Below are positions 1 through 8,417 of a stretch of 64,000 nt of DNA, one piece after another. Where the stretch lies: contig JAUNDN010000005.1 of the NCBI GenBank assembly GCA_030526045.1, positions 19,110 to 83,109 on the forward strand, in the 5' to 3' direction. The first letter of the stretch is position 1. Every line of letters starts with the position of its first letter. The stretch is from Bacillota bacterium. GTDB lineage: Bacteria; Bacillota; Clostridia; Lachnospirales; Lachnospiraceae. The position numbers were made by a program, and so were the translations under genes. A model generated the notes under the pieces. The model was not told the DNA's origin. It was given only the letters and a program-made list of their open reading frames with translations, and made no database searches.

Positions 1-1168
1 TTACCTTTTTCATGATCTCATCATAATTTTCCAAAAAGGCTTTGGAAATCGCTTTACTATATTTCCCCTCAGAAGCTCCAGCCTTAATAATCGGAATTAT
101 TTCTTCCTTCCCCAGAGCTTTTCTGTAGCTTCTATCACTGATAAGGGCTGTTACCGTATCTGCAAGCTGTAAAATTTCCTGATTATGATTCATCTGGGTC
201 TCCCGAAGTCCCCTGGGATATCCGCTTCCGTCACATCGCTCATGATGGGTAGCTACAATATCCAAGACTTCCTTTGCCATCCGGTTACCCAGAACCCTTT
301 CCGCAAGATGTACGTGAGTCTTAATTCTTTCATACTCCTCCACTGTCAGTTTTCGCGGCGCATTGATGATTTCCTCCGGAATCAGCATCATCCCAATGTC
401 ATGCAGAAGTGCACCGTAATAGAGTTGCTCGCGCTCTGCATCCGACAGCATTACTGTCTGTCCGAGCATTTCGGCAATACTCATACAGGTAGCTGTATCA
501 ACTACCGTTTTTTCACTGCTAAAGCCCTGACAGTACATGAGCATTTCCAGATATTTCTTCTTATCCTCATTGGTAAAGATCATATACTCAATGATCTCAT
601 CCAGCTCTTCTTTATATTCACCGCTTCTGATTTTCTTCAGAATATCATATCGGCGCACAGCCTGTTCATATAGCTCAAGAGCCTCGGGGCTGATTGCTGC
701 CCCTTCCTGCTTTTTAAACATCTGGATATCAAATGAATCCTTTAAGGCACCGGAAAAAATATCAACTTTTTCCGCGAACCCAAGAAACGCCGCAATATCT
801 CTATATTCATCATCTATCTCCTGTAGTCTTACATAGTCCATATGATGATAGAGTATGACCGATGCCAGTTCGCTTAAGGGTGACAGATACTTGAAAACCA
901 GATACCCATAAGTAGCATGCGGCCTCGGCTCCTTACAATCGTAGTATACGATATCCTTCTGCTTATCGGTTTTATAGGCTCCGATATCATGCAGAGAAGC
1001 CAGGAAAACAAAGTCTGCCAATTCAAATTTTTCATAGCCGCCACGGCATTCCAACATCTTGTACAGAAGATATGCAACTCTCGATCCATGTTCCATCTCC
1101 TGCGTATCCGCAAGCTTTAATGTATCCCTGATCAGCAGAAAAATATCCTTACTGTGAATATATTCCAT
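1..1168 (-). CDS. Tandem HD / HD-GYP domain protein (3' end cut by window edge)
   Basis: The reading frame is open from an ATG at 1168, behind AGGAGAAAGG, to the window edge. 389 residues are visible and no stop is reached. It has two HD domains. The first has His27, His60-Asp61 (HDIG), His84 and His108-His109 but no GYP loop. The second has His256-Asp257 (HDIGMMLIP), HHE at 308-310 and DGSGYP at 313-318, the HD-GYP signature. HD-GYP enzymes hydrolyse cyclic di-GMP or related dinucleotides, so a cytoplasmic phosphodiesterase is likely (family knowledge). In the second domain the position where HD proteins usually carry the first metal-binding His appears to be Lys or Asp, and the Lys after HDIG is Met. 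Activity is therefore uncertain. No membrane segment or sensor domain is seen in this part. The start is 15 bases beyond the stop of the neighbouring acetyltransferase gene, so the two are probably cotranscribed. Confidence 0.85.
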   Translation of the reverse strand, partial: MEYIHSKDIFLLIRDTLKLADTQEMEHGSRVAYLLYKMLECRGGYEKFELADFVFLASLHDIGAYKTDKQKDIVYYDCKEPRPHATYGYLVFKYLSPLSELASVILYHHMDYVRLQEIDDEYRDIAAFLGFAEKVDIFSGALKDSFDIQMFKKQEGAAISPEALELYEQAVRRYDILKKIRSGEYKEELDEIIEYMIFTNEDKKKYLEMLMYCQGFSSEKTVVDTATCMSIAEMLGQTVMLSDAEREQLYYGALLHDIGMMLIPEEIINAPRKLTVEEYERIKTHVHLAERVLGNRMAKEVLDIVATHHERCDGSGYPRGLRETQMNHNQEILQLADTVTALISDRSYRKALGKEEIIPIIKAGASEGKYSKAISKAFLENYDEIMKKV

Positions 1169-1183
1169 ACCTTTCTCCTATGT

Positions 1184-1660
1184 CTATAGCAAATACTCCA
1201 TGGGAGTATATATAATTCCATCCTGTTGCTTTTCCGGTCCAAGATCTCTGAATCCTACCCGGTGATAAAAGGGAACTCCGTAAGGTGATGCATTAACTGT
1301 CATACGTTGTTTTCCAAGTTCCTCTCCTACATAGGCAGCCATACTTCTTACCAACATTCTGCCTATTCCGCATCTATGATATTGCTTGTCCACAAAGAGT
1401 AGAGAAATATGCATCTGATTCCGTAAAGTAATGATTCCTACCAGTTTCTTCCCCACATATGCTGTCAACATCGGATAGTTTCCCGTGAGAAATAATCTTT
1501 TCAATCCTTCATCAGTGATAAAATCCTCAAAATTTCTGATTCCCTCAGGTGGATAATCACTTGCCTCAAACTCCAGAAAGGTCTTCCACGCAAGTCCCAT
1601 GGCATTCTCCCATTCATCCTCACAGGCAAATCGGATTTCAAATGGTATCCCCGTATCCAT
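1184..1660 (-). CDS. GNAT family N-acetyltransferase
   Basis: 158 residues with the GNAT fold: an N-terminal acidic region, the strand LVGIITLRNQMHISLLFVD, and the acetyl-CoA loop YHRCGIGRMLVRSM (R-x-x-G-x-G/A type), then VNASPYGVPFYHRVGF near the C-terminus. It should transfer acetyl from acetyl-CoA to an amine; the substrate cannot be named. The ATG at 1660 is chosen because GAGGGAG lies at the right distance; an in-frame ATG 27 bases further up lacks such a site. A good promoter lies just upstream (1694-1722). Confidence 0.85.
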   Translation of the reverse strand: MDTGIPFEIRFACEDEWENAMGLAWKTFLEFEASDYPPEGIRNFEDFITDEGLKRLFLTGNYPMLTAYVGKKLVGIITLRNQMHISLLFVDKQYHRCGIGRMLVRSMAAYVGEELGKQRMTVNASPYGVPFYHRVGFRDLGPEKQQDGIIYTPMEYLL

Positions 1661-1693
1661 TGCATTATCTCCCTCGTACATTCTCAATACTTT

Positions 1694-1722
1694 ATTATAA
1701 CAGGTTTTACTTTTTATTACAA
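1694..1722 (-). promoter_or_regulatory. Sigma-A promoter for the GNAT / HD-GYP genes
   Basis: On the minus strand TTGTAA (1717-1722) and TATAAT (1694-1699) are separated by 17 bp. It sits 34 bases upstream of the acetyltransferase start and would also serve the HD-GYP gene behind it. Confidence 0.75.
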
Positions 1723-1764
1723 TAAATGTACATGCTTTTCGGTGATTTCATTTTCAAGTTCTAC

Positions 1765-2760
1765 CTACTGAACCTCTGCCTCCTTGCCCACCTGGTTCAC
1801 AAGCGGCAAACCGTTTTCCAGTGCATAAGCATTTTCCAATGTGGTGAGTGCAATCGCATGCATGGCCTCTCTGGTAAAGAATCCCATGTGAGAAGTAATC
1901 AGAACATTGGGGAATGTAAGAAGACGTGCAAGATTATCATCTGCGACAATCTCACCTGACCGATCCTCATAGAAGACACCTTCCTCTTCCTCATATACAT
2001 CCAGTCCCACTCCGCCAAATTTATTTTCAAGCATTGCATCTATCAGCGCTTCTGTGTCAATCAGCGCTCCTCTTGATGTATTTATCAAAAAGACGCCTTG
2101 TTTCATTTTGTCAATTGCCTCTTTGTTGATCATGTGCTTTGTCTCTGAAGTCAACGGACAATGCAGTGAAATCACATCCGAGCACTTAAAAATCTCCTCT
2201 AAGGACACATATTCCGCATCCAATCCTTCCACCGGAAACGGGTCATAGCAGAGCACATGCATCTGGAAGCCATTCAGGATTCGGATCATAGCCTGCCCGA
2301 TCTTTCCTGTGCCAATTACACCTGCCGTCTTTTCATACAGATCCATCCCCATCAGCCCGTTCAGACTCATGTTAAAATCCCTGGTTCTATTGTATGCCTT
2401 ATGCGTCAAGCGGTTCACTGTAAGCAAAAGTGCCATCGAAAACTCTGCCACAGCCTCCGGGGAATAGCTCGGAACTCTCATGATAATAATCTTATCTTCA
2501 GCTGCCTTCACATCCACATTATTAAATCCGGCGCTGCGTAATAAAATAGCTTTCACATTCATCTCATAAAGGGTATCTATCATCTTGGCATCCACATGGT
2601 CATTAACAAAAATACAGATTGCATCATAGCCCTTCGCCATGAAAATCGTTTCTTGATTACATGCCGCCTCAATAAAATGAATATCAAAGCCATACTCTTT
2701 TCCCATCGGTTCAAACCAGATTTTGTCATACGGTTTCGTTCCGTAAAATGCAATTTTCAT
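1765..2760 (-). CDS. ldhA: D-2-hydroxyacid dehydrogenase, probably fermentative D-lactate dehydrogenase
   Basis: 331 residues, the usual size for NAD-dependent D-lactate dehydrogenase. The NAD-binding motif GTGKIGQAM is near 150-158. Catalytic residues by family alignment are Arg230 (NTSRGALID), a Glu in the GLDVYEEEE stretch and His291 (ITSHMGFFTREA). The FYEDRS element is typical of the LdhA subgroup rather than of phosphoglycerate or hydroxypyruvate dehydrogenases. It would reduce pyruvate to D-lactate and reoxidise NADH in the cytoplasm. The ATG at 2760 is used because AGGAGG precedes it; the open frame runs 30 bases further up. It stands as a single gene between the acetyltransferase and an exported-protein gene, and no clear promoter or Rex operator was recognised. 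Another 2-ketoacid substrate is possible. Confidence 0.85.
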   Translation of the reverse strand: MKIAFYGTKPYDKIWFEPMGKEYGFDIHFIEAACNQETIFMAKGYDAICIFVNDHVDAKMIDTLYEMNVKAILLRSAGFNNVDVKAAEDKIIIMRVPSYSPEAVAEFSMALLLTVNRLTHKAYNRTRDFNMSLNGLMGMDLYEKTAGVIGTGKIGQAMIRILNGFQMHVLCYDPFPVEGLDAEYVSLEEIFKCSDVISLHCPLTSETKHMINKEAIDKMKQGVFLINTSRGALIDTEALIDAMLENKFGGVGLDVYEEEEGVFYEDRSGEIVADDNLARLLTFPNVLITSHMGFFTREAMHAIALTTLENAYALENGLPLVNQVGKEAEVQ

Positions 2761-2851
2761 ATAACATCCTCCTGTTGTTTCTTCTTTCAAGTTATGATGC
2801 TAAATTATTATTTGCTGATATATTCTGTTTTTATTCCGATTTCACTGATCG

Positions 2852-3376
2852 TCAATGAAACAAATTCTGGAAAAAGCTCTTTATGGAATTCTTAAATCCT
2901 TCAAAAAAGTTATTTATCACATTCTCAGCAGCGTTTTTAACCGCACCGGTTACCACCTCATCAACGTGATCCACAAAATCGGCGCCATACTCCTTGTACA
3001 GACCTTCTGCCTTCTCAATGATATACTCAGCCGAAAACCCCATTTGTTCAAGTTTTTCCATAGTTTGAACAAGTTTTTGAGCCGCCTCCTCATTAATTTC
3101 TACCTGAAACTTTTCCTCGCCTTCTTCAATCGCACTTTGGATTTCTTCAGGTGAATCCAACTTTCCTTCCTGCACCTTTTCTTTTACAAAGGAAATAACT
3201 TCTCCAATGGTTTCTTCATCTACATGTTCAAATGCTGCTTCCAGCTGCTGTTTGATCTGCCCAATCAGGTCTGATGCATCCTGCGTTTCTGCCGTCTTGC
3301 CTGCAGCCGCTGAAGAAATCGGAAGTAGCAAGACCAATGTCAGACTGACAAGCAGTGACATCATCCATTTTTTCAT
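2852..3376 (-). CDS. Small exported helical protein of unknown function
   Basis: 174 residues from the ATG at 3376, behind GAGG. An N-terminal signal peptide is clear: MKKWMM, a Leu/Val core, then SSAAA at about 20-25. The mature part is highly charged and predicted helical, rich in Glu and Lys. It ends in a Phe-rich amphipathic stretch (FFEGFKNSIKSFFQNLF). It vaguely resembles DUF1002-type exported proteins, but I do not assign it. It lies 22 bases after the hydrolase gene and follows metG in the same direction, so all three may form one transcript. Confidence 0.7.
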   Translation of the reverse strand: MKKWMMSLLVSLTLVLLLPISSAAAGKTAETQDASDLIGQIKQQLEAAFEHVDEETIGEVISFVKEKVQEGKLDSPEEIQSAIEEGEEKFQVEINEEAAQKLVQTMEKLEQMGFSAEYIIEKAEGLYKEYGADFVDHVDEVVTGAVKNAAENVINNFFEGFKNSIKSFFQNLFH

Positions 3377-3398
3377 AATAATATCCTCTTTCCATATT

Positions 3399-4343
3399 TT
3401 AAAGCTGATATTCCCGAATCCTCTCCATGATCCACAGGTATAGTTCTTCATAAACCTGCTTCTTATTCTTTTCATTAAGCAGTTCATGTCTTCCTTCCGG
3501 ATAAAGCTTTAGGGAAATTCTTTCCATACCTGCTTTCTTGAAATCTTCATAAGCTTTTCTGACGCCCTTGCCGTAATTCCCCACCGGATCCATTTCTCCG
3601 GCAATAAAATACACCGGAAGGTCTTTGGGCATCCTGCTCACATTCTCCATCTTATTCAGTCGGTTTAAAAGCTCAAACAGAGTTCGGAAGCCATTTACGG
3701 TAAAAGTAAACCCGCACAGCTCATCCTTCACGTAGCTTTCCACCACCTGATCATCAGTGCAGAGCCAGTCACTGGACGTTTTCACATCCGGTATTCTGTT
3801 GTTATAGCTTCCGAAGGCCAGACTGTCAATCAGTTTCGCCACATGCTTATCTCCGAGAAACATTCCTTGCAGTGCTGCAAGGATCTTGCAGAATTTTACC
3901 AATATCTGCGGTTGGGATCCGGTGCCGCAAATGATCGCACCTTCAATTCCGGTTCCGTATCTGAAAAGATAGTTTCTGAGAATGAAGGAGCCCATGCTGT
4001 GTCCAAGGATCACATAGGGAATGCCGGGATAGTCCTCCTGCGTCATTTTTTTCAGGCGATGTACATCCCTGACTACAACCGTTGCCGGATCCTGCTCACA
4101 GAAATATCCGTAAGTCCCCCCCGGTTCCACACTCTTCCCATGTCCCAGGTGATCATCACCGGTAACCAGAATCCCCTTCTCTCCAAGGAACTGTGCCAGC
4201 TCCTCATATCTTTCAATGTATTCTGCCATGCCATGCACAATCTGGAGGATACAGATCACTTTCCCTTCCGGCACCCATCTGACTGCATGGAGCTTAGTCT
4301 TTCCATCTCTGGAATCAAATGTAAATTCTTCTTTTTTAACCAT
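3399..4343 (-). CDS. Alpha/beta hydrolase, lysophospholipase / monoacylglycerol lipase type
   Basis: 314 residues. The nucleophile elbow GHSMGS places the catalytic Ser near 117. VHGMAEY near 36-42 is the oxyanion-hole strand of the monoglyceride lipase group, and the DDHLGHGKS stretch is also typical. The acid (FIAGEMDPVGN) and His (YPEGRHELLNE) follow in the expected order. No signal peptide, so a cytoplasmic esterase acting on lysolipids or monoacylglycerol is likely. The ATG at 4343 with GGGAGG is preferred over an upstream in-frame codon at the metG boundary. It starts 24 bases after the metG stop. Confidence 0.8.
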   Translation of the reverse strand: MVKKEEFTFDSRDGKTKLHAVRWVPEGKVICILQIVHGMAEYIERYEELAQFLGEKGILVTGDDHLGHGKSVEPGGTYGYFCEQDPATVVVRDVHRLKKMTQEDYPGIPYVILGHSMGSFILRNYLFRYGTGIEGAIICGTGSQPQILVKFCKILAALQGMFLGDKHVAKLIDSLAFGSYNNRIPDVKTSSDWLCTDDQVVESYVKDELCGFTFTVNGFRTLFELLNRLNKMENVSRMPKDLPVYFIAGEMDPVGNYGKGVRKAYEDFKKAGMERISLKLYPEGRHELLNEKNKKQVYEELYLWIMERIREYQL

Positions 4344-4367
4344 TGTAACCTCCCGCTGATACACCAA

Positions 4368-6341
4368 TCAACAGATCTGCGCCCCCGCAGGCATATCCTT
4401 TTCCGGTGTAACAAGTGCCAGATTTCCCTCTGCATCCTCTGCGCAGAGCAGCATTCCCTCAGAGAGCACTCCTGCCAGTTTTGCAGGCTTTAAATTCACC
4501 AGCACCATTACTTTTTTGCCAACCATTTCTTCTGCGCTGTAGTGCTGCTTAATACCGGAAACAATCTGCTTCACCTGAGAGCCAATGCGAACCTGGGAGC
4601 AAAGCAGTTTCTTGGATTTCGGTACCTCCTCACAGGCTATGATCTCGCCTACCTGGAACTGCATTTTATCAAACAGATCATAAGTAATTTCTTCCTTCGG
4701 TTCTATCTCAATCACATCCGGTGTTTCTTCAGTCGCTCCGGCAGCTGCTTCTGCTGCTGCTTTTCTTTCCGCAAACATCGCCTCTGCTTTTTCCACAACC
4801 TCTTTTGCGTCCAGTCTTGCAAACAGAATTTCGGGCTTCTGTGTTACTGTATTACCGGAAGGATACTTTCCAAAGCTTTCAAGTTCCTCAAAACTGCGAA
4901 GCTGTGTATTTAGCTGCTCAGCAATTTTCTTTGCCGTGGAAGGCATATAGGGCTCCAGCAGTGATGCACCGATCAAAATGCTCTCAACCAGATTGTAAAG
5001 CACGGTAGAAAGACGATCCTTCTTTGCTTCCTCTTTTGCAAGTACCCATGGTTCCGTCTCATCAATATATTTGTTGCAACGCTTGAACAATGCAAAAATC
5101 TCTGTCAACGCATCTGCAACACGCAGTTCATCCATCTTAGCCGCAACCTTTGAGTAAGCTCCTGTTGCAACAGTCTTTAATTCTTCGTCAACCGCTTCTT
5201 CACATCCCTTATCTGCCACAACACCGTCAAAATACTTATTACTCATAGAAATCGTTCTGTTTACCAGATTTCCCAGTGTATTTGCAAGATCGGAGTTTAT
5301 TCTCTCTACCAGCAGTTCCCAGGAAATGGTTCCGTCATTTTCAAAGGGCATCTCGTGAAGTACAAAGTAACGAACCGCATCCACACCAAAGAAATTCACC
5401 AGATCATCCGCATAGATAACATTTCCTTTGGACTTGCTCATCTTTCCGTCACCCTGCAAAAGCCATGGATGACCAAATACCTGCTTAGGCAGAGGCTCAC
5501 CCAGAGCCATCAGGAAAATGGGCCAGTAAATGGTATGGAATCGAATAATATCCTTTCCGATCAGATGAAGGTCGGCAGGCCACAGCTTATGATATTGCTG
5601 TGAACTGTTTCCTTCGCAGTCGTATCCAATACCGGTAATATAGTTTGTCAGTGCATCAAGCCATACATAAACCACATGTTTTTGATCGAAATCCACCGGA
5701 ATTCCCCACTTAAAGGAGGAGCGGGAAACACAAAGATCCTGCAATCCGGGAAGAAGGAAATTATTCATCATCTCATTCTTACGCGATACAGGCTGAATAA
5801 ATTCCGGATGCGTATTAATATGCTCAATTAATTTATCGGCATATTTGCTCATTTTAAAGAAATATGCCTCCTCCTGTGCCGGCTTTACCTCTCTTCCGCA
5901 ATCAGGGCACTTTCCGTCCACAAGCTGTGATTCCGTCCAGAAGGACTCGCAGGGGGTACAATACAATCCTTCATAGGAGCCTTTATAAATATCCCCCTGA
6001 TCATAAAGCTTCTTAAAGATTTTCTGTACCTGTTTTTCATGGTAATCATCCGTTGTCCTTATAAAGTGATCATAGGAGGTGTCCATCAGATTCCACAGGT
6101 CTTTAATGGTGCCTGCCACCTGATCAACAAATTGCTTCGGAGTAATCCCTGCTTCCTGTGCCTTCAGTTCAATCTTTTGTCCATGCTCATCCGTTCCCGT
6201 CTGGAAGAACACGTCATAGCCGTCTTTCCTTTTAAATCTGGCAATGCTGTCTGCCAACACAATCTCATAGCTGTTGCCGATGTGAGGCTTACCCGAAGTA
6301 TAGGCAATCGCCGTCGTAATATAATACTTACCCTTACTCAT
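4368..6341 (-). CDS. metG: Methionyl-tRNA synthetase
   Basis: 657 residues, the long bacterial form. PHIGN (19-23) is the HIGH signature, DEHGQK follows, four cysteines in CTPCES and CPDCGR make the zinc knuckle, and KMSKSKGN is the KMSKS loop. The last 110 or so residues (from about FDKMQFQVGEI) are the EMAP-II/Trbp111-like tRNA-binding and dimerisation domain. It charges tRNA-Met for initiation and elongation. The ATG at 6341 is preceded by AAGGAGG. Only 44 bases separate it from the OPT gene, so there is no room for a T-box leader. Confidence 0.97.
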   Translation of the reverse strand: MSKGKYYITTAIAYTSGKPHIGNSYEIVLADSIARFKRKDGYDVFFQTGTDEHGQKIELKAQEAGITPKQFVDQVAGTIKDLWNLMDTSYDHFIRTTDDYHEKQVQKIFKKLYDQGDIYKGSYEGLYCTPCESFWTESQLVDGKCPDCGREVKPAQEEAYFFKMSKYADKLIEHINTHPEFIQPVSRKNEMMNNFLLPGLQDLCVSRSSFKWGIPVDFDQKHVVYVWLDALTNYITGIGYDCEGNSSQQYHKLWPADLHLIGKDIIRFHTIYWPIFLMALGEPLPKQVFGHPWLLQGDGKMSKSKGNVIYADDLVNFFGVDAVRYFVLHEMPFENDGTISWELLVERINSDLANTLGNLVNRTISMSNKYFDGVVADKGCEEAVDEELKTVATGAYSKVAAKMDELRVADALTEIFALFKRCNKYIDETEPWVLAKEEAKKDRLSTVLYNLVESILIGASLLEPYMPSTAKKIAEQLNTQLRSFEELESFGKYPSGNTVTQKPEILFARLDAKEVVEKAEAMFAERKAAAEAAAGATEETPDVIEIEPKEEITYDLFDKMQFQVGEIIACEEVPKSKKLLCSQVRIGSQVKQIVSGIKQHYSAEEMVGKKVMVLVNLKPAKLAGVLSEGMLLCAEDAEGNLALVTPEKDMPAGAQIC

Positions 6342-6385
6342 TTTATTTCCTCCTTAGAAAAGCTGAAATCATTTCTATTGACAAA

Positions 6386-8242
6386 TTATACTTTTTTCTT
6401 ATTACAAAAGATTATAATTGATAAGAGCAAAACTGTAAAGAAAGTTAATCCTCCAATATTTCCGATATGAACCCTTAAAGACAGATTCATCCAGTCCGCC
6501 AGCGGCTTTCCGTCTACCTTGACAATTGCAGATATTGCCAGCAAAATTCCTACAAGTCCTTCTCCGGCAATCAGACCGGAGGCATATAACGTTCCGTTTT
6601 CAATTTTTGTCTTTTTATCTTTTTCACTGATATTTCTTTGCTTTTCCATATAAAGTCTGATCAGCCCCCCTGCCATGATGGGCGTGCTCAGGTGAATCGG
6701 AAGATATAGCCCAACTGCAAACGGAAGCACAGGTATTCCTAAAATTTCAATCACGACAGCAATTCCTATCCCGCCAAATACCAATGTCCATGGCAGATTT
6801 CCTCCCATAACTCCTTCTACCACCAGCTTCATCAATGTCGCCTGAGGCGCCGGAAGTTCCAAAGAACCATAGCCCCATGCCTGATTTAATAAATAGAGCA
6901 CACCTCCTATGGCAACTGCGGATACCAACGCACCGAAGAGCTCTCCGATCTGCTGCTTCATAGGCGTCGCTCCAACAAGATAACCCGTCTTTAGGTCCTG
7001 TGAAACATCACCCGCCATTGCAGCGATAACACAGATGATGGATCCAATGGTAATCGCAACAACCATACCGCTTTTGTCTCCGTTTCCTGTCTTACGAAGG
7101 ATCATCGTTGCAATCAGCAGTGTTGCGATTGCCATACCGGACACCGGATTATTGCTGCTCCCAACAAGCCCCACCATTCTGGAAGAAACAGTTGCAAAGA
7201 AAAAGCCGAATACCGCAATCATGAAGGCCCCTAACAGATTAACAGGAATTATCGGTATCAGCCACATAAATGCAATAACAGCACCTGTTCCAAGAAGTAC
7301 AAAGGCAATGGGCAGATCCAGCTCTTCCCCGGGAATTCCATCTGCCTTAAAGCTGAATCCCTTGATTGCATCCCGAAAGGTTCTTATGATTAATGGAAAA
7401 GATTTAATCAGACTGATCACACCGCCTGCAAGCACTGCCCCCGCTCCGATATATCTGATATAGCTGCTCCAGATTTCCCAGGTACTCATCAGGCTGATAC
7501 TTGTCTCTCCCGGATAAACAATGTTTTCCCCTCCAAACAATGTAATCATCGGCATGAGCACCAGCCATCCTACCACACCTCCCGAAAGCATATAAGAAGC
7601 AATTTTCGGTCCACAGATAAATCCCACCCCCGCAAGCGCAGGTAGGATATCCATTCCAAAACCGGCACCTCTATATCGCCTTAATTGAAAATCCACCTCA
7701 CTGGGGAACAGCTTCAGACCGTCTGTAAGGAACTTGTATCCCGCCGCAATACCAAGCCCCGAAAATACAATCCCGGCAGATGCTCCGCCCTTTTCTCCTG
7801 CCTGAAGCACCTCTGCGCAGGCAGTGCCCTCCGGATAAGGCAGTGTTTCATGTTCCTTGACAATCAATGCTCTTCGAAGAGGTACCATAAACAATACGCC
7901 CAGGATGCCGCCACAAAGTGCAATCAATGTCATTTCCCATAATGACGGTGTTTGCATTACTCCTTCTGCTGCCCACATAAAAAGCACAGGCATGGTAAAA
8001 ATAGAACCGGCTGCAAGAGATTCGCCGGCTGATCCTATGGTCTGCACCATATTGTTTTCCAGAATAGAGTCCTTGCGCAGGATCTTTCGTATAATTCCCA
8101 TAGAAATCACTGCTGCCGGTATGGAAGCAGACACTGTCATGCCCACTCTCAGACCAAGATAGGCGTTTGCCCCGCCAAATAAAACTGCCAGAATCACACC
8201 TACAATTATTGATGTTCCTGTAAATTCCTTTTTTTGATCCAT
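6386..8242 (-). CDS. OPT family oligopeptide transporter
   Basis: 618 residues, almost entirely hydrophobic, with about 14-16 membrane segments. The N-terminal FGGANAYLGLRVGMTVSAS and the central GSSNNPVSGM are hallmarks of the OPT family. Members use proton coupling to import small peptides, or metal-siderophore complexes in the YSL branch; the substrate is not evident here. The start is the ATG at 8242 with GAGAGG nine bases before it; a TTG two codons upstream is less likely. The gene follows the amt-PII gene but is separated from it by a GC-rich hairpin. Confidence 0.9.
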   Translation of the reverse strand: MDQKKEFTGTSIIVGVILAVLFGGANAYLGLRVGMTVSASIPAAVISMGIIRKILRKDSILENNMVQTIGSAGESLAAGSIFTMPVLFMWAAEGVMQTPSLWEMTLIALCGGILGVLFMVPLRRALIVKEHETLPYPEGTACAEVLQAGEKGGASAGIVFSGLGIAAGYKFLTDGLKLFPSEVDFQLRRYRGAGFGMDILPALAGVGFICGPKIASYMLSGGVVGWLVLMPMITLFGGENIVYPGETSISLMSTWEIWSSYIRYIGAGAVLAGGVISLIKSFPLIIRTFRDAIKGFSFKADGIPGEELDLPIAFVLLGTGAVIAFMWLIPIIPVNLLGAFMIAVFGFFFATVSSRMVGLVGSSNNPVSGMAIATLLIATMILRKTGNGDKSGMVVAITIGSIICVIAAMAGDVSQDLKTGYLVGATPMKQQIGELFGALVSAVAIGGVLYLLNQAWGYGSLELPAPQATLMKLVVEGVMGGNLPWTLVFGGIGIAVVIEILGIPVLPFAVGLYLPIHLSTPIMAGGLIRLYMEKQRNISEKDKKTKIENGTLYASGLIAGEGLVGILLAISAIVKVDGKPLADWMNLSLRVHIGNIGGLTFFTVLLLSIIIFCNKKKV

Positions 8243-8343
8243 AATCAATTGCCTCTCAAATTATTTATGTTTTTTACAATTTAATATTGGCATTTATGGA
8301 ATGTTCTATACAGGTAAGGAATTTTCCTACAGGCTTATAACGC

Positions 8344-8380
8344 GCAAGCCCCCGGGCGGTGGAAGCACCCGGGGGCCTGC
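8344..8380 (-). terminator. GC-rich hairpin after amt-PII
   Basis: A 13-bp stem with one G-T pair (GCAAGCCCCCGGG against CCCGGGGGCCTGC) lies 37 bases beyond the amt-PII stop. There is no clear U-run on the minus strand, so it could act as a terminator or as an mRNA 3' stabiliser. Confidence 0.55.
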
Positions 8381-8417
8381 TAAATATATATACACTAAGG
8401 GATTAGAAAAAGGCGAT

